64,000 nucleotides of DNA, from NCBI GenBank assembly GCA_028287235.1, contig JAQBQB010000029.1, forward strand, positions 1 to 64,000. The letters are read 5' to 3'. Positions 36,214 through 44,148 of the stretch are shown here, one piece after another. The notes beneath the pieces were generated by a model. The model ran no database searches and was not told the origin of the DNA. It saw only the letters and a list, made by a program, of their open reading frames with translations. This stretch comes from Gemmatimonadota bacterium (GTDB taxonomy: Bacteria > Gemmatimonadota > Gemmatimonadetes > Gemmatimonadales > Gemmatimonadaceae). The position numbers and the translations under genes were made by a program. Position 1 is the first letter of the stretch; every line of letters starts with the position of its first letter.

Positions 36214-37152
36214 GAAGGCCAGACGTTCGCGCACCGCGGCTCGCGCTGGCTCGTGTACGCCAACTTCGTCAAGCTGCCGCACACGCTGTTCGCGCTGCCC
36301 TTCGCGCTGGTGGGTGTCGTGCTCGCGTCGTACCGCGCGCCGGTGACCTGGCCAATGGTCGGGTGGATCGTGCTCGCCTTCACGTGCGCGCGCTTCGCGG
36401 CGATGGGGTTCAACCGGATCGTCGACCGCGAGATCGACGCGCGGAATCCGCGCACGAAGCAGCGGGAGATTCCGAGCGGCATGCTGCGCGTGACGGAGGC
36501 CGTGGTCGCCGTCGCGATCGCGTCGCTGTTGTTCGTGTACGCCGCATGGCGGTTGAATCCGCTCTGCGCGGTGCTCTCGCCCGTCGCGTTGGGGTGGGTC
36601 TTTTTCTACAGCTACACCAAGCGCTTCACGCGATGGTGTCATCTCGTGCTCGGCGTCGGCATGTCGATCGCTCCCGTGGGGGGATACCTGGCCGTCACGG
36701 GTGCGTGGAGCCGTCCGTGGTGGATGCTCGTGGCGCTCGCGTTGGCGGTGGCCACGTGGGGTGGGGGATTCGACGTGCTCTACGCGCTGCAAGACGTCGC
36801 CTTCGACAAGAGCCAGCGGCTCTATTCGCTGCCGGTGGCGTTCGGCGAGCGCCGGGCGTTGGGCATCGCGCGGCTGCTGCATCTCACCACGGTGATCTGT
36901 CTCACGCTCGTGGGCGCGGCGACGTTCGCCGGCACGCATGCCGGATCGTTCTACGCCCTGGGGGTGGCGATCGCCGCGGGCTTGCTGGTGTATGAACATT
37001 CGCTCGTGCGGGCCGACGACTTCTCCCGGCTCGACGCGGCGTTCTTCATGATGAACGGGATCATCAGCATCACCTTCTTCGTCTGTGTGTTGACCGAGCG
37101 GCTCATGCATCGCGCCATTGGGCTCTACGCCGTCTGGTCGTTTGGCGCATGA
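36175..37152 (+). CDS. mqnP: UbiA-family prenyltransferase, MqnP-like
   Basis: 325 residues from GTG 36175, which shares a base with the mqnL stop; the open frame back to 36115 is mqnL sequence. It is an intramembrane protein of about eight helices. The first aspartate motif is NRIVDREIDARNPRT and the second is DVLYALQDVAFDKSQRLYSL, both needed for magnesium-pyrophosphate binding in UbiA enzymes. It would attach the polyprenyl chain to the naphthoate-type ring. Position between UbiD-like and UbiX-like genes supports MqnP of the futalosine route. The first about 13 residues (APSSPIPLPPSLEG) derive from the right arm of repeat D and vary in relatives presumably. Confidence 0.87.
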   Translation: MAPSSPIPLPPSLEGQTFAHRGSRWLVYANFVKLPHTLFALPFALVGVVLASYRAPVTWPMVGWIVLAFTCARFAAMGFNRIVDREIDARNPRTKQREIPSGMLRVTEAVVAVAIASLLFVYAAWRLNPLCAVLSPVALGWVFFYSYTKRFTRWCHLVLGVGMSIAPVGGYLAVTGAWSRPWWMLVALALAVATWGGGFDVLYALQDVAFDKSQRLYSLPVAFGERRALGIARLLHLTTVICLTLVGAATFAGTHAGSFYALGVAIAAGLLVYEHSLVRADDFSRLDAAFFMMNGIISITFFVCVLTERLMHRAIGLYAVWSFGA

Positions 37153-37751
37153 GCGAGCGTCCCATCGTCGTCGCGATCACCGGTGCCTCGGGCGCGCCCT
37201 ACGCCGTGCGCTTGCTCGAGGCGCTCGTCGAGGCGCAACGGCCGGTGCAGCTCATCGTGTCCAGCCACGGCGTTCGGCTCTTGAGCACGGAGATGGACAT
37301 CGGCTCCGTGGAGGCGCTCCGCGCGCGCGTCGGCGCAGCGGCGTGGGACCGGTGGGTCACCACCTTCGACGACAACGATCGCGGCGCGGCGCCGGCCTCG
37401 GGGTCGGCGCTCAACGCCGGCATGGTGATCTGCCCGTGTTCCATGGGCACGCTGTCGGCGATCGCCGCGGGGTCGTCGCGCTCGCTCGTGGAGCGCGCGG
37501 CCGACGTGGCTCTCAAGGAGCGGCGGCCGCTGTTGCTCGTGCCGCGCGAGACGCCGCTCAGCGCGATCCATCTGGAGAACATGCTGCGCGTCGCGCGGGC
37601 CGGCGCCGTCGTGATGCCCGCCGCGCCGGGCTTCTACAATCGTCCTGGATCGATAGTCGACTTGGTCAACTTCATGGTTGCCAGAATCCTCGATCATCTC
37701 GGCGTGGCGCACGATCTCGTGAAACGGTGGGGGGGCGACGACGCGGAATGA
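37149..37751 (+). CDS. ubiX: Flavin prenyltransferase (UbiX/MqnM-like)
   Basis: 200 residues, with an ATGA overlap onto mqnP. It starts VVAITGASGAPYAVRLLEAL. The family blocks VICPCSMGTLSAIAAGSSRS, LVERAADVALKERRPLLLVP and RETPLSAIHLENML follow, then APGFYNRPGSIVDLVNFMV. UbiX joins dimethylallyl phosphate to FMN to form prenylated FMN, the cofactor of UbiD decarboxylases. Here the client is presumably the MqnL-like enzyme in the same operon, which is why MqnM is an equally fair name. The stop overlaps the next start by one codon register (ATGA). Confidence 0.93.
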   Translation: MSERPIVVAITGASGAPYAVRLLEALVEAQRPVQLIVSSHGVRLLSTEMDIGSVEALRARVGAAAWDRWVTTFDDNDRGAAPASGSALNAGMVICPCSMGTLSAIAAGSSRSLVERAADVALKERRPLLLVPRETPLSAIHLENMLRVARAGAVVMPAAPGFYNRPGSIVDLVNFMVARILDHLGVAHDLVKRWGGDDAE

Positions 37752-38227
37752 GCGCGGCGCACGTCATCGGTCTGATTGCCGACACTCACGGGCTGCTCCG
37801 TCCTGACGTGCACACCGCGCTCGCCGGCGTCGAGCTGATTCTCCATGCCGGCGACGTGGGCGGCGACAACATCCTGCACGAGCTCGAGCTGATCGCTCCG
37901 GTGCGCGCGGTGTATGGCAACACCGATCCGCCGGGGCATCCCCCGCTCACCGACGCAATCGACATGGAGATCGGCGGGCTGCGCGTACACGTGAGCCACG
38001 GCCACGAAGTTGGTGCGCCGACCGCGGACAAACTCCTCGCGCGCTACGACGCCGACGTCATCATCTACGGCCACACCCACCGCCAGCTCATCGTGCACGC
38101 CGCCGACCGCTGGGTCGTGAATCCTGGAGCCGCCGGTCCGCGCCGGTTCGAGCTGGTGCCGAGCGTGGCGCGGATGCGTGTCGAGGACGGCCAGCTGTCG
38201 ATCGAGCTGGTGGAGCTCGCGTACTGA
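37748..38227 (+). CDS. YfcE/MJ0936-type phosphodiesterase
   Basis: 159 residues with a compact calcineurin-like fold: GLIADTHG, LILHAGDVGGDN, AVYGNTDPP, VSHGHEVG, IYGHTHRQ. The final strand is DRWVVNPGAAGPRR, the NPGS-type motif of the YfcE group. Such enzymes hydrolyse phosphodiesters with manganese or nickel; their natural substrate is unclear. The start overlaps ubiX by 4 bp, making it the last gene of the menaquinone operon, but a quinone role is not known for this family. Confidence 0.88.
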   Translation: MSAAHVIGLIADTHGLLRPDVHTALAGVELILHAGDVGGDNILHELELIAPVRAVYGNTDPPGHPPLTDAIDMEIGGLRVHVSHGHEVGAPTADKLLARYDADVIIYGHTHRQLIVHAADRWVVNPGAAGPRRFELVPSVARMRVEDGQLSIELVELAY

Positions 38228-38258
38228 AATCAGCAGGGCGCGTGAACGCGAACTCTTC

Positions 38259-38477
38259 TCACACCATCTTGAAGTGCGACACCGGGTAGAGAAAATCCTC
38301 GCCGGAGTCGTCCACGATCCGGTAGAACGACCCTTTCCCCTCGACGCCGAGCATCTCGTAGATCTTGCCAAGCGTGAGGTCGTGGCAGCCGCCCGGCTCG
38401 TCGCAACCCGGATACTCGAGCCACGGCTTCGTGCTGATGCATTGGATCAGCGTCGTTGGTTGCCACGAAATCGTCAT
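38259..38477 (-). CDS. Small conserved-type protein with LGKIYEMLG...IVDDSGEDFLYP motif
   Basis: 72 residues from ATG 38477 (MTISWQPTTLIQ), chosen because GGAG lies 8 nt upstream; the longer frame to 38645 is not supported. The second half, LTLGKIYEMLGVEGKGSFYR, then IVDDSGEDFLYPVSHF, is a small beta-barrel-like module that recurs in many bacterial small proteins, in which a Tyr/Glu core precedes a D-x-SGE turn. The first half has three cysteines (ECIS... replaced here by QCIS, PGCDE, GGCHD) that could bind metal. Function unknown. It faces the phosphodiesterase gene end to end. Confidence 0.6.
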   Translation of the reverse strand: MTISWQPTTLIQCISTKPWLEYPGCDEPGGCHDLTLGKIYEMLGVEGKGSFYRIVDDSGEDFLYPVSHFKMV

Positions 38478-38604
38478 CTGCTGCGCTCCACGGTTGCCTC
38501 GTGCGCGCGATGTGCGCGCGACGGACATAGTGCAGAAGACGCGCCAAGCACACTCTGCGTGGACGATCGGGTACGGCGCACAGCTCAGAGCGTACGGCTC
38601 AGCG

Positions 38605-39738
38605 CTACGACGCGACGGCGAGCGGGGCAATACCCGCGGTAGCACTCGTTCGTTCCAGCTCGCCGGGGAAGCGACGGAACCACGACGAGAGGAGCAGCAG
38701 CTCGTCGATCTCGTGCGTGGGGATCTGACTCGACTCCCGCTCGATCGGCGCGTACACCTCGCCGATCAATCCCGCGAGATCCGCCGCGGCGGCCGGCGTC
38801 GTGGGGATCGGTGTTTCGGCGCGCACGCGTCCGCGCCGAATGAGATACACGCGGTCGTCGCCGCCGTGGCCGGGAACGGTGTAGGCGAACGACAACGTTT
38901 CGACGGCGAAGCGCAGCCGCGCGAACTGCCCGCGCAGCGCTTCGAGACGCTTGAGCTTGTCCCGCTGCACGGCGGCGCGCTCGTACTCGAGCCGTTCGCT
39001 CGACTCTTCCATCTCGCGGCGCAGATGCGAGAGCGGCCCGTCGTCGGTGCCGTCGAGGAACGCGCGAGCCAGCGACAAGCGTTCGTCGTACTGCTGCACC
39101 GAGCAGCCGCCGACGCACGGCCCGAGACACTTCTTGACCTCGTAGCGAATGCACCCGGGCGTGCGAGGAAAGCTGTCGAACAGCTCGGATTGATCGGCGA
39201 AGTGCATTCGCTGGTCGACCGAGCAGTCGCGGAGGCCCAGCACGTCGTTCAGCTCGCGCACCGACTCGCCCACGCCCGTGGCGCCCATGAACGGGCCGTA
39301 GTAGAGCGAGGAATCGTCCTCGCCCGGTCCGCGCACCACGACGAGCTTCGGCGCCGGCCCCCGAGTGAGCTTGATGAAACAGTAATTCCGGCCGTCGCGC
39401 TTCATCGTCACGTTGAACCGCGGACGGAAGCGCTTGATCAACCGCAGCTCCTGCAGCAGCGCGGCGAACTCGCTCGGCACGTACTCCCACTCGATCTGCT
39501 CGGCGCCCCGCAGGATGCGCGCACCCTTGTCCTCGGGAAAGGCGCAGCGGAAATAGCTGAGCAGGCGCGAGCGCAGGCGCTTGGACTTGCCGACGTAGAC
39601 GATCTCTCCGTCGCTCGAGATCATGCGGTAGACGGCGGGCCGATCGGTGGCGTTGTCGCGCACGTGGGCGCGCATCGTCGCGATCTGCTCGTCCGACGTC
39701 GGCGGACGAAGGAGCTTCAGTCTTGACAGCGGATGCAT
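38605..39738 (-). CDS. Cho-like nuclease: UvrC N-terminal GIY-YIG half without the RNase H domain
   Basis: 377 residues from ATG 39738, overlapping the mutM end by 22 bp. The GIY-YIG domain is at about 25-110 (RPAVYRMISSDGEIVYVGKS, then LRSRLLSYF). A cysteine cluster CLGPCVGGCS follows, then a UVR-like helix MEESSERLEYERAAVQRDKL. Full UvrC (about 600 aa) continues with an RNase H-like nuclease and helix-hairpin-helix pair; neither is here. The order matches E. coli Cho, which makes only the 3' incision in nucleotide excision repair. Co-location with mutM supports a DNA-repair role. A separate full uvrC should exist elsewhere. Confidence 0.8.
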   Translation of the reverse strand: MHPLSRLKLLRPPTSDEQIATMRAHVRDNATDRPAVYRMISSDGEIVYVGKSKRLRSRLLSYFRCAFPEDKGARILRGAEQIEWEYVPSEFAALLQELRLIKRFRPRFNVTMKRDGRNYCFIKLTRGPAPKLVVVRGPGEDDSSLYYGPFMGATGVGESVRELNDVLGLRDCSVDQRMHFADQSELFDSFPRTPGCIRYEVKKCLGPCVGGCSVQQYDERLSLARAFLDGTDDGPLSHLRREMEESSERLEYERAAVQRDKLKRLEALRGQFARLRFAVETLSFAYTVPGHGGDDRVYLIRRGRVRAETPIPTTPAAAADLAGLIGEVYAPIERESSQIPTHEIDELLLLSSWFRRFPGELERTSATAGIAPLAVAS

Positions 39739-40544
39739 AGCACCGTGGTGCGGCCGTCGATGGCGTGCGTCTCGACCAGGCGGCTGCCGCAGGCGAGGCA
39801 CGCTTCGCCGCCGCGCCCGTACACCGCGAGCTTGTCGACGAATCCGCCGCGCCCGCCGCTCGCGTCGCGGTAATCGCGGAAGCTCGTGCCGCGGAGCGCG
39901 ATGGACTCGGTGAGGACGTCGACGATGGCGTCGCGAAGATCCGAGGCCGCGTCAGGCGAGACGGTGTCGGCCGCGCGCGACGGATCGATACCCGCGCGCC
40001 AGAGCGCCTCGTTCGCGTAGATATTGCCGACGCCGGCCAGCGTGCGCTGATCCATCAACACCTTTTTGATAGCTTGGCGGGAACCCCGAAGAAGTACCGA
40101 TAGATGGTCTCCGGTAAACGCGGGGTCAAGTGGCTCGATGCCGAGTGGCGCGGTGTAATTCGCGAAACGCTCGGGCGACATCAGCGCCACCGTTCCCAGG
40201 CGACGAATGTCGCGATAGTGCAGCGACCGCCCGTCGCCGAGCACCAGCTCCACGGCGGAGTACCGACGCTCCTCATCCGGCAGCGCTCCGGTGTCGATCA
40301 GCAAAGCGCCGGTGAAGCGCGGCTGCACCACCAACCGGTCGCCCGTCGACAGGTCGATCACCACCAGCTTGGCGCGCCTCCAGCAGTGAACGATCGAGGC
40401 TCCGCCGATCCGCACGGCGAGGTCCGAGGCGTCAACCTCTCGGAGGACGTCAGGCCTCGTGACACGCACCGCGGTGATGCACGCGCCGGCAACCTCACGA
40501 TCGAGGTCGCGGGCGATCGTCTCGGTCTCAGGTAGCTCCGGCAC
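39717..40544 (-). CDS. mutM: Formamidopyrimidine-DNA glycosylase (Fpg/MutM)
   Basis: 275 residues from GTG 40544, giving the obligatory N-terminus (M)PELPETETIAR, whose Pro becomes the catalytic nucleophile after Met removal and whose Glu is the general acid. The helix-two-turn-helix has KKVLMDQRTLAGVGNIYANE then ALWRAGIDPSR. The zinc finger CLACGSRLVETHAIDGRT ends VLCIRC. It removes 8-oxoguanine and formamidopyrimidines. The start lies 17 bp inside the purD end, and the longer frame to 40772 is purD shadow. The lysine before the zinc finger (LAVYGRGGEAC) is in the usual place. Confidence 0.95.
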   Translation of the reverse strand: MPELPETETIARDLDREVAGACITAVRVTRPDVLREVDASDLAVRIGGASIVHCWRRAKLVVIDLSTGDRLVVQPRFTGALLIDTGALPDEERRYSAVELVLGDGRSLHYRDIRRLGTVALMSPERFANYTAPLGIEPLDPAFTGDHLSVLLRGSRQAIKKVLMDQRTLAGVGNIYANEALWRAGIDPSRAADTVSPDAASDLRDAIVDVLTESIALRGTSFRDYRDASGGRGGFVDKLAVYGRGGEACLACGSRLVETHAIDGRTTVLCIRCQD

Positions 40545-41823
40545 GGCGCGCCAGCTCGCGCCACCCGATGTCGGTGCGGAACTGCTTGTCGTCGAAGGTG
40601 ACCGCGGCGGCGAACTCCTGGCTTCGGCGCTGCGCCTCGTCCAGCGAATCGCCCAATCCCGTAACGGCGAGCACGCGGCCGCCCGCCGTGACGAGCGAGC
40701 CGTTTGGCGCGCGCTTGGTGCCGGCGTGGAATACCAGAACGTCGGCCGGCGGCTCGGGAATGTCGATCGCATCGCCGGTGCGCGGCCGCTCGGGATAGCC
40801 GGAGGCGGCGAGCACAGTGGTCACCGCGGCGCGCGTCGCGTCGAGGCGAACGCCGTCTGGAAGCCGTTCTCCGCGCGCGATGGTCGCCATCACGGCCGTG
40901 AGCGACACGTCGGCCGACAGCGCGGGCAACACCGCCTGCGTCTCCGGATCGCCGAACCGGCAATTGAACTCGATCACCCGAGGGCCATTGGCGGTGAGCA
41001 TCAAGCCGGCGTAGAGCAGCCCGGTGAACGGCGTGCCGCGCGCCCGCATCGCCGCGAGGGTGGGCGCTACGACTGTCGCCAGGACATCGTCGATCAGCCC
41101 CGGCTCGCGCTCGACGATCGACACGGGAGCGTAGGCGCCCATGCCGCCGGTGTTGGGGCCGCGGTCGCCGTCGAGCAGCCGCTTGTGATCCTGCGCGGCG
41201 GGCAACGGAATCATGCGCTCGCCGTCGGTGAGGACGAACACCGACAGCTCCTCACCCTCCATGAACTCCTCGACGAGGATGGTCGCGCCGGCGTCGCCGA
41301 AGGCATTTTCCTCGAGCATCGCGGCCGCGGCGGCGCGCGCCTCGTCCATGGTTTGGCAGACGATGACGCCCTTGCCGGCGGCGAGTCCCGAGGCCTTGAT
41401 CACGACCGGGGCGCCCAGCGCGTCGATCGCACGGATCGCGCTCGCGAGATCGGTGCACGTCACCGCGCGGCCGGTCGGAACGGACGCGTCGACCATGAGC
41501 GTTTTCGAAAATGCCTTCGACGTCTCGAGCTGGGCGGCGGCGCGCGTCGGTCCGAAGATGGGCAGGCCGGCGGCGCGAAATACGTCGGTAATGCCGGCGG
41601 CAAGCGCCGCTTCCGGACCCACGAGCGTCCAGTCGACCGACTGCTCCTGTGCGAAGCGCAGCAACGCGTCGACGTCGGTGACCCCGATGGGAACGCAGGT
41701 CGCCAACTCGGCGATGCCCGGGTTGCCCGGGGCCGCGAAGATCTGGACCGTTGGATCATCCTGCCGCAGGCGCCAGGCGAGCGCGTGTTCGCGCCCGCCT
41801 CCACCCACGAGCAGCACCTTCAT
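40528..41823 (-). CDS. purD: Phosphoribosylamine-glycine ligase
   Basis: 431 residues, the normal GARS length, starting MKVLLVGGGGREHALAWRL. ATP-grasp features are PVVIKASGLAAGKGVIVCQT, ILVEEFMEGEELSVFVLTDG, DGDRGPNTGGMGAYAP and VIEFNCRFGDPETQAVLP. It makes glycinamide ribonucleotide in purine synthesis. Its ATG overlaps the stop of the upstream M48 gene (ATGA). Its own 3' end overlaps the mutM start, so four genes (M48, purD, mutM, cho-like) form an overlapping minus-strand chain. The longer frame to 42102 is M48 sequence. Confidence 0.96.
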   Translation of the reverse strand: MKVLLVGGGGREHALAWRLRQDDPTVQIFAAPGNPGIAELATCVPIGVTDVDALLRFAQEQSVDWTLVGPEAALAAGITDVFRAAGLPIFGPTRAAAQLETSKAFSKTLMVDASVPTGRAVTCTDLASAIRAIDALGAPVVIKASGLAAGKGVIVCQTMDEARAAAAAMLEENAFGDAGATILVEEFMEGEELSVFVLTDGERMIPLPAAQDHKRLLDGDRGPNTGGMGAYAPVSIVEREPGLIDDVLATVVAPTLAAMRARGTPFTGLLYAGLMLTANGPRVIEFNCRFGDPETQAVLPALSADVSLTAVMATIARGERLPDGVRLDATRAAVTTVLAASGYPERPRTGDAIDIPEPPADVLVFHAGTKRAPNGSLVTAGGRVLAVTGLGDSLDEAQRRSQEFAAAVTFDDKQFRTDIGWRELARRAGAT

Positions 41824-42788
41824 CGGTTGCGCCACGCCGAGCTGACTGCGTCTCTGGCGCGGCTGAGGCCTTCCTTGAACTGATCGACCGTCTCGCGGGT
41901 CTTCTCGCCGTAGTAGCCGGCGGCCTCCGCATAGTCTTCGCTCAGTGGGCCGCCGTCGTTCGCGCCGCGGCGCAAATAGTCGCCCGCGAGGATCTTGTCG
42001 TAGCCGCCGCCGCGGTGCCAACGGAGCAGTTCGGCCGCGCGCACGGTGTGCATCGGATGCGTGCGCATCACCGTGTTGAGGATCTTGAGCACCGTGTCCC
42101 ACGCGTCGCCGCCGGTCTCATACTGCTCGGCCTGGTGAATGAACTCCTCCACGCGCAGCGTGTCGCCGTACTCCCTGCCGCCCGCCAACTTCATCTCTGT
42201 GCTCATCACCGTGTTGAGATCCTGCACGGTGAGCAGCCCAGCGCGGTCGGCGGAGAACTCGCTCTTGCGGTACCACTCGAGCAGCGCGAGCTGGAACGGG
42301 AAGATGGCCGCGGCGGCGAGGAAGGGCAGGTTGCTGACACCGAAGTACATGAGGATGATCGCGATCGTCGTGTACGTCGGATGCCCGCTCATGATGTGCC
42401 CGAGCTCGTGCCCCAACACGCTGCGCAGCTCTTCTTCGCTCAGTGTCTCGAGCATGCCCGAGTTCACGACGACGAACGGCTTGTCGAAGCCCACGGCCAT
42501 CGCGTTCACGAGCGGCGTCTGCGTGACGTAGAGCTCGGGCCGCTCCGGCCAGTCCAGAGTCTCGAGCACCTCGGTCCACATCGCGTTCAAGTTCGGACGC
42601 TGGCTCGCCGTCACCTTCACGGCATCGCCGAGGAACAGCTGGCGAATGCCGCGCTCGCCGAAGAAGCCCGCGATCTTGCGGACGATCTCGTCGAAGCCGG
42701 GAATGGCGCGCAGGGTGTTGAGCGCCGCGCGGTCAGCCGGATGCTCCCAGGAGCGCGACGATATCTGAACGAGAGGGACGCGGGGCAT
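41820..42788 (-). CDS. M48-family zinc metallopeptidase
   Basis: 322 residues. The catalytic motif is HELGH (127-131) in SVLGHELGHIMSGHPT, with the third ligand E177 in KSEFSADRAGL. Between them is a hydrophobic stretch (TTIAIILMYFGVSNLPFLAA) that may be a membrane hairpin, as in HtpX-like enzymes, though only one pass-length segment is clear. The N-terminal region MPRVPLVQISSRSWEHPADR lacks a signal peptide, so the active site is probably cytoplasmic. Family roles include membrane-protein quality control. It is the first gene of the minus-strand purD chain. Confidence 0.85.
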   Translation of the reverse strand: MPRVPLVQISSRSWEHPADRAALNTLRAIPGFDEIVRKIAGFFGERGIRQLFLGDAVKVTASQRPNLNAMWTEVLETLDWPERPELYVTQTPLVNAMAVGFDKPFVVVNSGMLETLSEEELRSVLGHELGHIMSGHPTYTTIAIILMYFGVSNLPFLAAAAIFPFQLALLEWYRKSEFSADRAGLLTVQDLNTVMSTEMKLAGGREYGDTLRVEEFIHQAEQYETGGDAWDTVLKILNTVMRTHPMHTVRAAELLRWHRGGGYDKILAGDYLRRGANDGGPLSEDYAEAAGYYGEKTRETVDQFKEGLSRARDAVSSAWRNR

Positions 42789-42903
42789 TGGCGGAATGGG
42801 GAAGGGGGAAGACGGAAGAGGAACTTCCTGGACCTACGCGCGACCGGCGGGAATTGTGTCGCGGGCGCTTTTCCCCCGTGCCCCTTGCCGCGTCCCGCTT
42901 CCC
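42789..42903. repeat. G-rich/C-rich repeat element (family D), second copy
   Basis: On the minus strand the G-rich block 42903-42873 matches the mqnL block at 27 of 31 positions. It codes for part of the C-terminal tail of the trans-sulfuration enzyme. Toward 42789 the same strand becomes C-rich (CTTCCCCCTTCCCC), giving the same G-arm/C-arm order as the mqnL-mqnP copy. Confidence 0.65.
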
Positions 42904-44075
42904 TCCGATAGTCCCTCAAACGCCTGCTCCAGATCGGCAAGCAGGTCGCCGACGTCCTCCACGCCACACGACAGCCGAATCAGCCCGTCCGTCAGTCCAA
43001 GCGCGGCACGGCGCTCGGGGGGGACGGAGGCGTGCGTCATACCGGCCGGCTGGCTGATCAGCGATTCGACGCCGCCGAGCGATTCGGCGAGCGCGAATAC
43101 GCGGACATGCTCCAGAACGTAGGCCGCCCGCTCCTTGCTGCCGAGCTCGACGCTGATCATGCCGCCGAAGCCCGACATCTGCCGCTTTGCCAGCTCGTGT
43201 TGCGGATGCGTGGCCAGCCCGATGTAATAGACGTTCTCGTGGCCGACTCGCTCGGCCAACCACTTCGCCACTTCGCGGCCATTGGCGTCGTGCTGGCGCA
43301 TGCGAAGGTGGAGCGTTTTCGTCCCGCGGAGGGCGAGCCACGAATCGAACGGACCAGCGACTCCGCCCGCGGCGTTATGAATGAACTGTAATCGTTCGGC
43401 GAGGCCGTCGTCGCGGACGATGACGCACCCCCCGATCATGTCGCTGTGGCCGTTGAGGTACTTGGTCGTCGAGTGGAAGACGATGTCGGCGCCCATTTCC
43501 AGCGGGCGCTGGAAGTACGGCGAAGCGAAGGTGTTGTCGACGATGAGCAGCGCACCGCCTCGATGCGCGATGTCGGCCGCGGCGGCGATGTCGGTGATCC
43601 GCATGAGCGGATTGCTCGGCGTCTCGAGAATGATCGCCCGCGTCGTTGGCGTCATCGCGTCAGCGATCCGCTGGGGATCGCGCGTATCGACGTAGGAGAA
43701 CGAGAGGCCGAAGTGCTGCAGGATCTTGTCGAACAACCGGAACGTGCCGCCGTAGACGTTTTCCGCGCAGACGATGTGGTCGCCGGCTCGAAAGAGCTTC
43801 ATGATCGAGTCGATCGCCGCCATGCCGCTTGCGAAAGCGAAGCCGTGCAGGCCGTTTTCTAGGGCAGCTACGTTTCGCTCGAATGCTTCACGCGTTGGGT
43901 TCTTTCCCCTGGCGTACTCGTACCCCTTATTCTGGCCGAGTCCGTCCTGCACGTAGGTCGAGGTGAGATAGACCGGCGTCATGATCGCGCCCGCGAGGGG
44001 CTCGGGGCGCTGGCCGGCGTGAATTGCCCGGGTGCCAAAACCCGCGGCGAGATCCTCATCAAAAACTCGCGTCAT
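42834..44075 (-). CDS. Cys/Met metabolism PLP enzyme (cystathionine gamma-synthase/lyase type)
   Basis: 413 residues. The PLP lysine is K205 in HSTTKYLNGHSD. Other family blocks are GTRAIHAGQRPEP, YEYARGKNPTREAFERNVAA, FASGMAAIDSIM, ETPSNPLMRITDI, LLIVDNTFASPYFQRPLEMG and GGVESLISQPAGMTHAS. The family contains cystathionine gamma-synthase, gamma-lyase, beta-lyase and sulfhydrylases, which cannot be separated here by eye. The core ends near residue 387. The last about 26 residues (EGSGTRQGARGKSARD then TIPAGRA) are encoded by repeat family D and are probably not functional. The gene is divergent from the HD-GYP regulator across 73 bp. Confidence 0.9.
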   Translation of the reverse strand: MTRVFDEDLAAGFGTRAIHAGQRPEPLAGAIMTPVYLTSTYVQDGLGQNKGYEYARGKNPTREAFERNVAALENGLHGFAFASGMAAIDSIMKLFRAGDHIVCAENVYGGTFRLFDKILQHFGLSFSYVDTRDPQRIADAMTPTTRAIILETPSNPLMRITDIAAAADIAHRGGALLIVDNTFASPYFQRPLEMGADIVFHSTTKYLNGHSDMIGGCVIVRDDGLAERLQFIHNAAGGVAGPFDSWLALRGTKTLHLRMRQHDANGREVAKWLAERVGHENVYYIGLATHPQHELAKRQMSGFGGMISVELGSKERAAYVLEHVRVFALAESLGGVESLISQPAGMTHASVPPERRAALGLTDGLIRLSCGVEDVGDLLADLEQAFEGLSEGSGTRQGARGKSARDTIPAGRA

Positions 44076-44148
44076 GACGATACTCTTGTACTTGGAGGTG
44101 TGTGGAAGATAACCGCGCGCCCCACGAGCCGTAACTGAACTGAACTCA

